This document shows, piece after piece, positions 12,351 through 26,200 of a stretch of 64,000 nucleotides of DNA. Within the stretch, counting starts at the first letter, position 1. Each line of letters opens with the position of its first letter. Origin of the DNA: Macropodus opercularis (taxonomy: Eukaryota; Chordata; Actinopteri; Anabantiformes; Osphronemidae); NCBI GenBank assembly GCA_030770545.1, contig CM061090.1, positions 17,084,501 through 17,148,500 of the forward strand, read 5' to 3'. The notes beneath the pieces are model-generated. The model had not been told where the DNA came from. It did no database searches and worked only from the letters and a program-made list of their open reading frames with translations. Both the position numbers and the translations under genes were made by a program.

Positions 12351-13190
12351 CCCCGTCCCTCACTGGCCTAGCCTAGATTAACTTAGCCTCCCGCCTCTTG
12401 GCTAGCCCGCAGTGACAGGCTGGGGTCCTGAGGGTCCACTCTGACATCTGTGTTGTCAGAACATGTAAACTTCCACGAAAGTCCTGCTAAGGTCAGATTC
12501 GGGTTTTCTGCGATACTGTGTCTTGACCACTTTGATTTGCAGTACTTTTGTTTGAAGCCTAGTTTTGTCACATGTAAAGCAGAACATTTACTGAGTTGAC
12601 GTGTTAGTGTATTATTCACAGTGCAGTATATTCAACATGTCTACACTAAAGCTGCATCAAAGCAGTAGTTAATCGTGTGCTAACTTAGTAGCAGTCTGGT
12701 GATTTTCTGCATTTTTCTTGTTCAAAACAAAACCCTGGAAAATATGAAAACCAACGACGACGCTCTCCTCCATAAAGTATCACCTGTTTAGTCAGTTCCA
12801 TGTATATTCGGCTGTAAATGTGCATTAATGCCCAGGAGAAAGTCGTCCCCAGCCAGTAAATACTGAAACATCATCCTTTGGGTCATTATTGGTGCCAGTC
12901 TTAATATGATTTGTATAATTCTAACTAAACTCTTATGTGTTTCACTGTTGCTGTACCTGCAGATAGTTAATTACAGAGGGTATTTATGATACTGCCATGA
13001 TTGAACTTATTGCTCCTGTTATACAGTGTCTGTGCTGTGACAAAGTCAACATATGCGTAACTTATAACTTTAATATTTTTCAACCAGAACCATCAGTGTT
13101 GCTGAAATAGCTCCTAAGACTAAGAGGTATGACAGATATGACTTTTATTTCATTGTAGACAAATAAAGTGATATTTTATACCTCATATCT
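12351..13190 (+). other. 3' UTR of the PRKCSH-like gene
   Basis: About 0.83 kb runs from the TGA to just past the AATAAA at 13162. The sequence is moderately AT-rich and has no long open frame on the plus strand. The exact cleavage site is inferred to be 10-30 bases after the hexamer. Confidence 0.65.
13162..13167 (+). terminator. Poly(A) signal AATAAA of the PRKCSH-like gene
   Basis: A canonical AATAAA is followed by GTGATATTTTATACC, the first canonical hexamer on the plus strand after the stop codon at 12350. Distance and orientation fit a normal 3' end. Confidence 0.7.
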
Positions 13191-16100
13191 CCATTCTGCT
13201 GTAATTGTCTTTAATAAGTTAGCTTATCAAAGCAGCTGATCGTGTATTAACCTGTTTCGGCTGCCTCATACTTCACATGAAGCAGCGGCCAGCGTGCGAT
13301 ACTGTGTTGCTGTTGTGTAACAGATTGTGGAGTTTGCTCATTAAGAAGAGCAAATCAGCTGTCAGGTAGCCAATAGTCTGCCTGATATATTCATCCCCTG
13401 CTGGGGCAGCTGGGTGGCTGTTTGCCTCCTAGCAATGCAATAGCCTCAGGCCCTGTAGCCCAGGGACTGCTGCTTTTTATTTATTCGGCGTCGGCTCCCA
13501 TCCTCACTCTGAGTCCAACCATTTGCTCTCGCGTACAGTTTTCAGGAGCAGTCGTCAGGTTTGCTGGAAGCGCCAGCCGGCGTGGATACGAGGCAGTGCT
13601 GTGAACATCCTCTGGGATTTTGTCCTGGTTCCTCTTTGAATGTTTGGATGCTGAGCAGAATAAGACGTGTTCTTACAGCATATATCTGAATCTTCGTGTT
13701 GCATCTGTAAAGCAAACATCCCAATCGATCAGCTGCACCAGCAAGACAAAAAGTTTTTCCTAAGGATATAATCCACTTTGATGTCTCACCATCTTAAGGA
13801 AACTAGACAATTTCGCTATCTTTTAATCGCTCCCTCTTCTGGTGTTTGGACTGTGCGACAGATGCCAAACCTGATGTCAGCAGAAAAAAATAGGCTTAAC
13901 AGGCTCCTCACGCTGCCAACAGCTGGAAATTCTACCAGTCTCACGGTGTCAAGAGACAAGCACCCTTAATACTGCAGCAAGCAGCACTGCATTAGCGGCA
14001 TCTGGAGAAAACGTCACATTGCATCACTACCTTATGCCAAACACGGGATGATGTCGCACCCAGAACTTTTTCTTGAATAAAACCTGCTTTTTCAAAGGAA
14101 CCCTTTTCAACAATCTGCGGGGTATCAACGGCTCCTCGCTTCGCTCAGTGATCATCGTGTGTTAAATTACTTGCGTGCTTCACCCCACACAGCGTGGGTG
14201 GGAACCACACTGGAAATGGACAGTTCTTTTAAAACACACACACACACATACACTAGTGCAGTGAGTTTGATGTGTTGCTGCAGATCAGAAAAGGGAAAGA
14301 GGGAGGTGTACAGAGGATTCAGGGGGGAAACCGAGCACATGCTGAGCACAGGCGGACACACAAAAGCGCATACTCGCACACCTCCATTCAGCACATTTGC
14401 ACATGAAGGGGCAGGGATGGAAAGTCTTTCCAGTTGTGTGTGGGCGTATTTGTGTATTGACTCCAAATTACTAAAAGGGCCCAGAGGCTTTATATTGCAT
14501 TAAATCTCCGACTCAGCTTTGTAGAAACTAGTTCAGGCTACCTGTTCTCTGGAGTGAGAGACAGCAGGGCCCTCGCCCAGCTGACTGACTGACGCCCACC
14601 GCATCCCAGCGAAGCTTTCACTGTTTTACAGATTGTTTTTAAGCTTCCTTCTATGAAGGGAGGCCAGTCCTGTCCTCGGGGCTGAGGGGGCGGTGCTTGG
14701 GTTGAGTCGGCGTACAACAGTCACATCCATCTCCCTCACATCCTCACTAACCGCAATCCATTCAGTCGCGATACAGATGCTTCCCAGTCAACGTGAAGCC
14801 TGCAAGCACCACCATGAAACGCTACTGGTTTAAGAATATAGTGCATGAAGTTACAGCATAGCACAGAAGTAACTAGAAGTAATGTGTAACCACACACCTG
14901 TACACTATCGACACATACAGCTTTATAGCACGAGTCAGGACACTGCTACACACTGATATTGATTAAAATGAGCCTGTGTAATTTGGATAAACAGCAGTAA
15001 ATGTGGCACAATATTAAAATAATGGCTAACATTAACTGTCATGAGCTATGGGCCATACAAGGCCAAGTGAGGCTGAAGCAGCAATTCCCAGAGTGCACGG
15101 AATCGACCGAGGCTGCGTTTGTTCCTGATGAATTCTAGTTTGGTAAGAGGCAGACAGTGTTTTTCTCCTTTCAAAACTTGCAAAGTTTCACTTTAAAGTT
15201 GCTCCTTTGTGTCTTAATTAAGGTTTTTGAGAAGCTAAGGGCTTCTTCTTCTTCTTCTTCCACACAGGCCGATTCTATTTTTACTGCGCAATATTTCAGC
15301 AAAACAACAAAACAGCGTGAATGTTACAGTCTAAACAATGGCAAACAAAGTCTGAGGTATTATCTAAAAATCTACAATCTGTAATAACAATGGTGCATAT
15401 ACTGTAGAGCCGCATCAGCATCACAAATTGCTTTTCTCAGTAGGAGAGCGTGCTGACACCAGATAGGAATGAAGAGGAGTGAGGGAATTAGAGATGCAGA
15501 TGAACAAAGACTAATATTGACAGGAGGATGGGAGAGAGAGCGCAGGAGGAAGAGGGAGATACGCAGATAGAGAAATAAACAGCAACAAAAATGACAGAGA
15601 CTGACGACGCTTGAGGGAAATCTGTGCTACGAGGAGGAGGGAGACAAACCGACTAGAAAACTGTAATGGGAGGAGCAGGGAAAGAGAGGAATGTGAAACA
15701 GAGTGGGAGGGAGCCGTCTATCTGGTGAAGGGTGAATGTTTGTGTGTTTGTGCTCTCGCGTCGGCGAGCGAGGCTCAACACTTTCCCTGTGGAGTGGATG
15801 AGCGTACGCGTGTCACGGTTGGAGGCTGGGAGGCCGAGCTGTGATAGCATGTGGCAACCAGGGGCCTCCCGCAGTCGGCATCATCACTTATAGCAGGGGG
15901 AGTCGGTTCAGAGGGGCTGAGAAGCCAGCGAACGCACGGTCACCTTGAGAGTAGAACGACTCGCGCTCACGATAGATTTGATCAGGGGCACATATCAGAT
16001 GTGATCAGTGTCGGTTCATAGCTGCTCAGCAGTTTCACACTTACACGGAATATAAAGCTCGAGTTCAGGTACACTGCGAAACAACTAAATTGTTTTCCGT

Positions 16101-19100
16101 GATTCTCAGAATAAACTAAAAATGACACAAAAAAAAGGGTGGGGAGCCGCCGCTAATTAGCGTAAAACTGTCGCAGGGTTTGCACAGGTCACAAAATCCT
16201 TCCATTGATAGCTGACAGGAAGAAACGCAAACGAGCTGCTGATTAGGTGCCACCAAGCACCGCAGCGTAGAGTTCAATGTTACTGAAACTGACAAAGAGT
16301 GCAACAGTAACAACACCTGTCCTTAGAGCAGCACTAACTAATAGTCTACATTTTTAATTACATGTGAAAACTGTTGTTAAAGCCTCAGGTTCTGTTGTAA
16401 CATAAACCTTTGAAGCTATTTTCGTCATACGTGATACACAGAGTGGAGGATATTTTCTAAGCGTTATGAGCAAAATGTGTTTTGGTATCAACATGTTACG
16501 TTGTTTACGTTGACTTAAAACCTTTGGGCGGGTTTAAAGTGTCACAGACCTGACTAGAAAGTTACCTACTGTATGGACGACACTGGGAAGCAAACCCCAA
16601 CCCTGATCAGCCTTGTCCAGACTGATGAAAAGGTTGCTATGACTACGACATTCGTGGTCCACAGAGGATAACTGCTGTGAACTTAGACGGTCTCCTCCCA
16701 TCTCCACATCGGCAGCTGTTTTACTCAGCCGTTGTGCTTTCGACTTCAGACCAACACAAATGGCACCGACACGTTTGCGTCCCGTGCTTGTACCTCAGCA
16801 GATGGTGCTCGGTCTGGGCCTAGAGCCTAAGAAGTCCTCGACAGGCTGGAAATTGACGGACAGCGCCAATCCAAACACCTCCCTCCCGTGCAAGTTGTTG
16901 TTGTTTTTTTCCCCCCTTCTCGTAGCGGCCATTAGGATGATAGATGAGAAGAGATGCAGAGGGGATGGTTAATCTTTCAGCGGGAGAAAGACCAGCGAGG
17001 GGAGGGAGCGCGGCGTGCCCTGAATGAACGTAGATAAACAGGATGCTGGGATTTAGCATCACAGCGATCAACACTCTCAGAGGGAGGAGAAGGGGACAAA
17101 GAGGAGCCTCCTGAGTGAGGAGAACGACGTGGACGGGGATAAAGGAGGAAGCAGGCATATAGCGAGAGGGAGACCGAGAGCAGCGGGATGCTGGTGGGCG
17201 AGGGGCGGGGATTCTGGAGGGCTATATTGAGCTCAGTTTCTCCACAGGAGCTGCTTAATGAGCACAGAGTTTGTAAGTAATTATTGGTTATCAACCTGAT
17301 AATAGTCATTGCTCCATTTTGTGTAGCCGTTTCTACATACTTATACAATTACAGCAATTATTAACAAAGCCGCATTCTTGCATTTCTCATACATTGTGGT
17401 CAGGCCAAGACGGCTTTTGTGTGATGTTTTACAGTGGCAGAAGAAAAAAAAACAAAATTAAACGACAAAGAGGCAGCTTTACAGCGAGGCCTTTGCTCAT
17501 GCGATAGTGAATTTAGATCAAACAAAGAGCTTCACAAAAAAAGACAACGGCGGCGACTCCAGGTGTGCACAGCAGACGCCACTACGCAGGGAAGGCAGTC
17601 ACAGAATACCTGGCGGCCTTTTCATCAGCAGGTGAGACGCCAACGGGCTCCGAGGACGTGACGGACTCTGCTCCGTCGCCCCGGGACACATCAGAGTACT
17701 CTCCTCTACACACGATGGCCTGTAGGCAGACAAACGAGGAGAGCACTTGACTCCTAAGAGAATAGAGGAGGTAGAACAGATCTACAAATCTGTACAGAGC
17801 CTGAGGATTTAGAGCCTGAAGTTTTTTTTTTTTTTGTGAATGAAACATGAATTTATATTTAGATTTTAACCTCGTCTGCCTCGTCCCTCATTCTGAAATA
17901 TGGTGTAGGATATGAGTCTCCGATGAGAGCGGCGAGGGAACAGAGGCGTGATTGCTGCTCAGGTGGAAAAGCAGAGAAGCCAGCGGTTACTTTTCCAGAC
18001 TGTGTTGATTCAGTCATCAATTACAGCGGCAGCAGTCGTGATAAATAAAAGTCAACAACTGACTAAGTGCAAAGCCTCGTCACTGGCGCCCGTCCAGCAA
18101 CATATTGAGTTATAGACTAACAGTATCTGCCTGTACACACACACACACATCGGTGATCTCTATAAGTTCTTCTTCAAAGTCCACACCACCTGATCAAAGG
18201 TAGTAGAGGATGGATGGCGTTTTTCGAAAGCCAGAAGACCAGAGGTGCACCCGAGGAAGGAACGGGGGGGGAAGGGCGTCTCTTCTGCCGCGACGGATCT
18301 GGATCAAAAGTACCTATTGCAAAATCAAAGCCAGCGCCATCAATATTTCATCACAGGAGAACCTGCTGGGCGTCGCACACCACTAGCAACCTTTCCACAT
18401 ATTTCGTTGTTCACAGTGATTAGAAACGCCTCCAGTCACGACCAGACCCTGGTTACGGACGAATGAAGGGACAGGACGACGACATGAAGACGCACGTTAG
18501 CACACTGGTTCAGGAAGTGAAGACGCTAGGGGACAGTCTGAACCAAAGCAGTGGACAAATGGCTGGTGCCATTCTGCTTCCGTGTTCAATTAAAAGAACC
18601 TGGTTGCAAGCAAAAATGGCAGGAAAACAAAAGACTAACGGTTACAGCAGCAGCAGGGATGATAAGCTGGTCCTTTTGGCAGACGCTGAACCTTGAGATA
18701 AGACTGTTGAGTGGTTCAGGTTAGGAAAGAATTATCTCTAAACCTAAACCACCTTGGAATAAAACATCCAGCGATGTCTTGGCCGGGGAATTAAGACACG
18801 GCACAAACATTCATGATCAAACTCTGTGGTAACGTCCTTCTTCACAACCTTTTCAAGGTCAAATGATGCAGACAAACAATTGGTCCGCGAACAGCATCAA
18901 CCGTTTCGTCTCGGATACATGCAAATAAAAGTCAAAGGCATTAAAAGAACTTCAGCCAGACATTCAGATCCATAACTACAACCCCAATGTGTCAGAATGT
19001 GGATTCTTCTCCCGTCCCAAAACGGGGAGACGGCAACAGTCACGCTGTGCAGAAACTAGGCTACACAGTGTTGAACATGGCACCACACAACTAATACAGG

Positions 19101-19379
19101 AGGAGGTTAGGAGGGAGAGAGAGGAGGTGGGGGAGTGTTTCCCCTGCTCACACAGTATTAAGGGAGGAAAATGAAACTTTGCATTATTTTTGGAAGGAAA
19201 TTATGTCTGTGCATCTCAGTAATTATAAGGCAATTCAGAACTGACTGATAGGCCTCTGGTGGACTTTACCAACCCCTCCTCCTCCCTACTCTCGCAGCCT
19301 TATCTGTTCCCACCACAACTGCACAGACTCCTACATGCATTTTAATATGGTAATTAGAGCGAATTCTAAACACTAACCA

Positions 19380-19620
19380 AAAGAAAAAGCTGGCGAAAGC
19401 ATTTAAAATGGGATTCAGCCGCCGCTTTGCTACATCGACGCGACTCCTGCTTCCCTCGCTTCCTGATTAGGAGGATTTATTTGGGGTATTTATAGCTGCC
19501 GTCTCGTTTGTGTTATTTACAGTATTCCGCTGCCGTCGTTTGGCTGATTTGCCCGCGTGATAAACGTAGTCTGGTTTTTATTGTTCAGAGGCGAAGACCA
19601 GCCGCTTTTTAAGACCAGTA
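19380..19620. promoter_or_regulatory. Candidate conserved non-coding element
   Basis: Repeat-free sequence with alternating CG-rich and AT-rich words: ATTCAGCCGCCGCTTTGC, CTGATTAGGAGG, GGGTATTTATAGCTGCC and GTGATAAACGTAG. There is no coding frame. The texture resembles deeply conserved enhancers. Inference only. Confidence 0.25.
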
Positions 19621-21583
19621 TTAAACTTATAGTCGAGGAGCGTCATCAGGTATTACAGCGTAGAATAGTGTTAGAAAGCTGACTCTGCAGATTTTCTATT
19701 TACTCATTCCCTCCTGTGCACTGCACCTCAGCAGGGGAACCAAAAAAGTGTTATTTGACAACCTCGGCCCCAAAGTTGTTTTTTGCCAGCTAAAATAAAT
19801 GGAGAGAAAGGAAGCGTGGGGGGGGCGGGGACCTCCCTGTGGACTCCTCTGTCTCCAGGCAAGTTTTTTTTTTTTCTCTTGTTTGATGGAGCTCAACAGA
19901 CAAGAGTTTCCTGACTGCAAAGTTAAGGGAAAGCAGCACCAGCGGTGCCACGAGTGAGAGCATCTTAGCTCGCAGTTTGCCAAATATCGGTTGAAGGGGA
20001 AGGGAAACCAAAGCTCTGCCGTTGTTTAAGAGGCCACAGAGGCCGATGGATCCGTTTGTTTCAAGTTCATGTTGGAGTCGGGTGGACCGTGAGAAAAAGC
20101 CTCGTCTGAGTGTAGCACGCTACAGCCGTCAGTTTGCTTCTCAGTCTACCTTCAGCACAGGTGTCCCACCTGTATAGGAGAATCCAAAGTCACCAGGTGG
20201 TCTGTTCCCAGCGTTTGGCTGCTGTGTCTTCCTGCAGGTTCACGTCTCGTCTTTTTTCCTTTACGTTGTACAGAGATTATTCTCTTTCCCTTTTCTCCGT
20301 CTTTCTCTTTCCGTCTCGTCCTCCCTCCTGGGTTAGCTTTTCCATCTAGCCTGTGGGCCCAGGGATGTTGTATTAATTAACTCGCCTCGCTGCACTCTCA
20401 TCAAGCTGCCGGTAAATGGCCCCGCTCCAAATTTCCCTCCCGGAGAGCACCAAGATGGCAGCATCCGTAAACAACTTCAGATTTACGGTACCGCAGTCGC
20501 GGCGGCGAGTCCCCTGCTCCTCCTCACGCTGAGGGAAGGCAGGCTGGAGCCCGCATCTCAAACAGCGCGTCGCCCCGCGCACCACTGTGGGGTTTAATAT
20601 GGAAATGCTTTATCGTTAGACACAAACTGCCATCAGCGTCATCTATTCTTCTTCTACCTCTCTGACATCTGTGATTTGCCGTTGCTGCGTGGAACAAAGA
20701 GCTTCTTTAAATGTGCACAGCAGTACAGAACGTGCCTATTGCTCAGCGGTGGAGCGGCCGCAAACAGCGGCGTGTAGCTTTTACGTGGCATAATTAAAAC
20801 GGCTGAACATCTTTGTCAGCGTTAACACGGATTTGACAAGACGCAAAGTTCTGACCAGATGACAACGAGCCATGTTTAACCTGAAAACAAGCTTAGATTT
20901 GAAACAAAATGGTCACAAAAATAATTTGGGCCAAAATTACAAAGAGATGCAAAGTTATATACCAGTGGTACAAACTCTCTACAGAGACAAAAAGAGCCAC
21001 AGAACAACAACAAGGTGGTAAATGCACCCAGAAAGGGATTCAAAACTCCAACAACAAAAAAAAAAAAAAAAGACCAGAGACAGAGGAGGACGTGAATGTT
21101 GAGTATTTCCAAAGCTGCATCTAAGCAGAATTTGTCAGGAGCAGCTAAGTAAAATGAAATAAGCTAAGAAACAGTGTGACTCACACTACCAACACAATAG
21201 CTCTTCATTCTGAAGGCCAAGCACAGAAATACACCGACCTAACATCATCCATAAAAATGTATCTGTGGCTTTTTCTTTTTTTCCTTTTTCCCCCCGTGGA
21301 CACAGCTTCTGCCTGTTTCTTCCTCTCTCTGTGGCAGCAGCGGGCAAAAATAGCCCTCACAGAGACACACCCAGAAGAGAGTCAAATCAAACATCATTAT
21401 TCCCTGGGTAAATATTGTGAAGAGATCTCATCTTCAGTGGCTGCGGAGGAAATGAGGGGCGAGGCGCTATTTCTGATGGGCTCTGGTCAACTTTAAATCA
21501 GGCCTTATTACAGCAGAACAGGCACCAGTGAGGCAGCCAGCAGCTACTTCAGCCGCCGCCTGGCAGTGATGCATAAATGTATG

Positions 21584-21613
21584 GACACATCATCATCATC
21601 ATCATCATCATCG
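21584..21613. repeat. (ATC)n microsatellite
   Basis: About ten copies of a trinucleotide ATC/TCA unit follow ATGGACACATC, with an AAAC/AAC-rich tract just after it. A simple repeat in intergenic DNA. Confidence 0.9.
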
Positions 21614-22374
21614 AGAGGAAAAAAAAACCGAAACAACAACAACAACAAAACAAAAACATCCACACATGCAAAGCGCAGAAACTGACACTGTAGCTAAATG
21701 CATTCGTAGTCTTGCTGGAGGCCAAACGTTAGGCTGTGGGTCTGTGTTTCACAGCAGACAAAAGCTGCTGAAGTCACAGGGAGCAATAAACCTACAGTTA
21801 ACACCAGCAGCCAACAGAAGGTTGGTCCGCATTGCTCACCATTGTCATTCACGTCACTGCCTGCAGTCGCTGTGCAGGTGGTGAAAACGGCAGCGGCTCC
21901 ACACTCTGCTACAGCTGCCGTACGAGCGCAGAAGCGCGATTCTCTCTACCAGGAGGTGATTTCTGCATACACGCGGCGTTGTAAGCAAAGAAGCAACTGC
22001 TGCAAGGAGCATTTGTTTCTTTCTACATGGGTATCAGTAAGCATCTTATTGGTAATGACAACATTTGGAAACCAACCTTTAAACAAACATTTATTTACCT
22101 GTGTATCTACATTGTGTGTTTTTGGATTGCAGACAGCTTAGATTTACTGAGGGAGTTTCTCTAGGGTCAGTTTTGGGTCCTTTCCAGCTTATGTCACTTC
22201 ATTAATTTGTTAAGATCAGCGTCATCAGCAAATATTGTGGTGCTTCCTGTGTGAAGTTTGGACAAAAATTATCCATAAAACTTAGTTTGACTTTCACAAA
22301 GAACAGCAGAGGCTTGAAACAACCTGGAGAGCCAGCTACAAATGGTATTTCTACAATATTGTATATATAGCTTT

Positions 22375-22375
22375 A

Positions 22376-22406
<31 letters not shown>
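22375..22406. repeat. (AT)n microsatellite
   Basis: A pure AT dinucleotide run of about 27 bases, preceded by GTATATATAGC. A simple repeat. Confidence 0.9.
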
Positions 22407-22409
<3 letters not shown>

Positions 22410-22859
22410 ACAATAGTTTCTCTCCTATTTCACCACCATCTAAATCTATAATACACCAGGGTTCATTAGAGGCCCTGCTGATCAAGGCTGGGGAAATACA
22501 CCCCTTTTGAAAACTATTGGCTCTAAAGCCTCGGCCGCTTCAAGACAGCCTCCGTCGCCCACCACAGAAGGACAAGACTTGTCGATGGCAATCACTGGCA
22601 GAACAGCCTCTATGCGAGACGGGGGCGGGAGTCCTCAGTAGCTTCCTCCGAGCTGAAACTCATCTTTGATTTCCAAAGTCAACAGTCAGAGGCATGGATT
22701 TCCTCTGTTCTTCGCAGACAGCTGGCAGTAGCTGAGAAAAAGGAGAGCGAGACCGGGAAGGAAGCCGGGTTTTGTCGATTGCCGTCCTTGTGCCGGCGGC
22801 TTGCCACAGCCTCTATTCTCAGGGCTTGTTTTGTGTGTGGGGGGGTGGAGAGAAACAGA

Positions 22860-23100
22860 GGGGAAAGATTTTGCCATGGTACTGCAATATGCAAAATGAT
22901 ATGCCCCCCCCCAAAATGTGGCGCCTCATCGGCCTGTTATGGATTAGTTAAGGCTGTTATTCTAATCTGCTCCCCTTTTCTTCACTGCCTCATTACGGAT
23001 CAGAGGTGCCAAGGCCTCATGGGGGAGGAAAACATGGAGCCCTGTTAAGAGTTGTTAGGGGAGATAGATGACGGCGTGTTGATTTAACGGAGCTGGAGGA
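22860..23100. promoter_or_regulatory. Candidate conserved non-coding element with POU octamer-like site
   Basis: The block includes ATATGCAAAATGATATGCC, two overlapping POU/octamer-like words, followed by GGATTAGTTAAGGC and TTCTAATCTGC homeodomain-type words. No open frame or RNA signature explains it. Inference from motif density. Confidence 0.3.
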
Positions 23101-23558
23101 AGCCAAGTTCCAAACATTTGTGATGTAAGAACTTAAATCCGATCAGTGAACATGTCTGACCGTGGACTGGAAATAAGACTACAGAACACGGTCCTCTGAG
23201 CCAGATCCAGTTTGCATCATACAGCAGAGGCTCACGTGCGTCTGTTGGCCGCAGCAAAACAAACCATTGAGTGCATAATAAAATAAAAGGTTCTTTTTTT
23301 TTTTTTTCCCAACCCTCAACATTTAATTAATTTCAAGCCGGTCAAAACTGCTACTTTAAATCCATTTCACCATTCTCAACTTTGCAATTGACTCGTTTGG
23401 GACGAGGGCCCAATGTGTTCGCAAGCACGTTTATTGCGATCGTGTGATGAGGAGCAGTCGAAAACTGCACATATTCAACACGCTAATCATAAAATAAAAG
23501 CAAGTGTGAAGTACGAATGACAACATTTCACATGCATTTACAAGCCAAGACTTACCTA

Positions 23559-23581
23559 CCCCCCCCCCCCCCCCCCCCCCC
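23559..23581. repeat. Poly-C tract
   Basis: A 23-base run of C is followed by T and a second short C-run. It is one of several long G/C homopolymers in the window. Confidence 0.9.
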
Positions 23582-25179
23582 TCCCCCCTCTGTACTTCAT
23601 TCTTAAATCAGTCATTTTATTCCTCCTCCTCATTGCTGCATGTGTGATCCATCCTCAGTCCAGACAAAACCGTAAGCACACAGGGAGCTGGCACCACAAA
23701 CGCTGCCTATTCAGCACTTTTATACCCAAAACAAAGAAGCATTTTGTCATTAAGACTCCAGATTCCATTATTCAAATTATCTGTGCTTGAACACGAGCTC
23801 AACATACAAAACAAATAAATAAATTAAATGGGGGGGGAGCTTTGGCGTCTCGGCTCTGTCAAATCTTAAGACGTTGGGCAGAAATTATAAATGAGCGTAA
23901 TAGAAAACGTGGGAGCATTCAACACGTCGGCAGATCGACTGTATGCAAATGCGATTACGCCTGCTGACGGCAGCAGCTCTGGAAGCATGTCCACGCTTGT
24001 TTTTAATCGGGTCCTGTGCCCTTTACTACAGCATGTCAAGCTTGACACGAATGGAAATTGCTTTTATAGAATAGAGGGGGCGGGATAGTGGGAAGGACCA
24101 TCTGTGTGACCCTTCACACTAAAATGTAGGGTAGGAGAAAGTGTACGGACGACACACGGCCCTCAGGGGAAGCGCACGTCGAAGCGCCATCACTTCACAG
24201 CTACTGCATGAAGGTTCACGCATTGCCAACCACTAAGCCAAGAGCTCGTCTGAAACCACGCGGCTGATCAAGCCAACGCGAAACATTGAACTGCAGCACA
24301 TGACCAATAACTAAGCAGAGACGTCTGAACAAATCTTTGATTCTTTGATTAATGCATTACTGTTAACACACGTGACAGATGGTTGATGAAGGACACGCGC
24401 TGAAATTGAAGCAGTAGAAAATGGTTAAAGCAGCTGAAGTAAGTAAATTTACACCGGCACAAAAGCTTTTTAATCTCTGGTTGACCAACCAACATACCTC
24501 CTCTGTTGTACTGCTACTCCTGAAGTACTAGATGACTGCAGACTGAACTTAATGGAGCTGGGGGTCAGTTCATACCTGGTCACCCATGAAAGAACAGCAG
24601 GTTCCACAGCGAGGTAGACACGCTGATTTGTCCGTCTGGGGTCAGTGTTGAATTTGCGCGACGCCGAGGATACCACTCCATCCTGTCTCGTTTCTGTTCC
24701 TCGCACGTAATGATCTGACTAACAGCTTGTCCAAATCATTCACAGGAGTCGTCGGCATAATTTCATGCACTACTCAAAACCCCGATGAGTCACGTGTTGA
24801 GGAAACCCACAGACTGAAAGTCAAACGGAGGATGGGACATCAACTTACACCAACTTCGACGGCAGACTAATCCTAACGGCATATAGCTACAGAATGCCCA
24901 ATCACAGAAGATGTCTGCCATGATAAGACCGGGTTGAGCAGAGAGGAGAGACTCAAACATACCAGATAAAGAGCAGAGACCGTCATTCAGCCAAAGCTCC
25001 TCACATCAATATCCGTTTCCACTAAAGCACAACAAACCAAAGAGCCTCACAGTCTTAATATTGACGGACGGGATGCTTTTAAATTGCAGAAATGAGTCCT
25101 TTCAAAAAACTGCTGTCAGGAGAGATTACTTCTGTTCCAACATGCAGACTAATGGAACAGTAAATATCGAAGAGACTGA

Positions 25180-25480
25180 AAGCTTTTTAAGCAGCACACA
25201 GATTAGCCTCCTTATCTTCTCCAGGCCAAACAGAGCCAGAATGACTTCATGATTGAGCGTGCCATAAATATTGTTTTCATTAAACTGAGCAATGTGCTGA
25301 GCTCCCACGCCCCCCCCCAGGACAACGAATACTTTGGAGGAGCGCTTAAAGCCAGTGCCGTGTCCTCATCGACTTTCATTGGTGCCCTTGCAGTGGCCCT
25401 AAAAATGACAGCGGGGCAGCGTAGTGGGGAAGCGCACTTCAAAGTAGGCCATCTCATCTTCCACAAGGCTGTTGGCCTCA
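25180..25480. promoter_or_regulatory. Candidate conserved non-coding element downstream of elavl2
   Basis: A repeat-poor block with words such as CAGATTAGCCTCC, CATAAATATTG, TTCATTAAACTGAGC and TTTCATTGGTGCC, interrupted by one short C-run. Overlapping frames occur on both strands with no family match, which argues for non-coding constraint or chance. It lies about 1 kb beyond the elavl2 3' end. Inference only. Confidence 0.25.
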
Positions 25481-26194
25481 AGTAGAGCGTGAGATATAGA
25501 GAGAAGAAAAAAAAAAAACCCAACACAAATCAATACTCTCCATCAGGTTCTTCCTTCCAGTCCTCTGTCAGTCTTTGTGATGGCACAGTCAAGTCAGCAC
25601 CTGCACTCCAATCACACGTCGGTCGCTTCCCGACAGTGGAACCTTAAAGCTGTTAAAGAAACAAACTCCTGGTTAAATGCAAAGTATTTAACGTCTATGT
25701 CGTGGGGACGTTCTATGACGAGGTTACGGTCTGAATTTAAAATGCACTGCAAAGCAATCGAAGAGCAAGTGTTCACCAAGAGAAGCGCTGAGCAGCAACA
25801 TTCAGGGATCAGCCACCACTATACTACAAGATCCTGTTAACGCGTTGCAGTTACTACATTAAAAAAAAAAAAAACAACAACACATACTGGAATGAAAAAC
25901 ACCTTTTTACCCAACGTCTAGATGTTTAGTCGATACACATTTTAAGGACGCTTTTCTTAATGGGATTTGGTCTTTCAACCACCTGCAGAAATTCAATTCA
26001 ATTAGACCAGGCTGCAAAAATCTAATTAAAGAAAACACATTTCAAAATTTAGTAATAATACTGTGTATTCAGGAAAAGTTAGATGTTTGGGGGGGAAAAA
26101 AACGAAAATAAAAACATTTGAAAAGTAAGACTTTTCCTAAAATAAATGAGGAATGATGGGAACCATTCACAAAACTGCATTGCCCTTCAACTTA

Positions 26195-26200
26195 TTTATT
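26195..26200 (-). terminator. elavl2: Poly(A) signal AATAAA of elavl2
   Basis: The plus strand reads TTTATT here, so the transcript has AATAAATAAG, followed by a GU-rich TTTTGTGAATGG. I found no other canonical hexamer in the correct orientation between the stop codon and this point. Confidence 0.65.

Larger units (their letters stand above)
13190..26165. other. Tail-to-tail intergenic interval
   Basis: About 13 kb lies between the 3' ends of the PRKCSH-like gene and elavl2. I find no gene here. The longer frames (for example 14159-14503 on both strands, and 16820-17348 minus) are low-complexity or overlap each other and show no domain. The interval contains a (TTC)n tract near 15246, poly-T at 17822-17835, an (ATC)n tract near 21590-21613, an (AT)n tract at 22380-22406 and a C-run at 23559-23581. 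Three enhancer-like islands are listed separately. Confidence 0.55.

Noticed and set aside
14159..14503. 114-codon plus and 99-codon minus overlapping frames
   Set aside because: Both strands are open across a CA-rich stretch giving Thr-His or Val-Cys repeats, which is a composition artefact.
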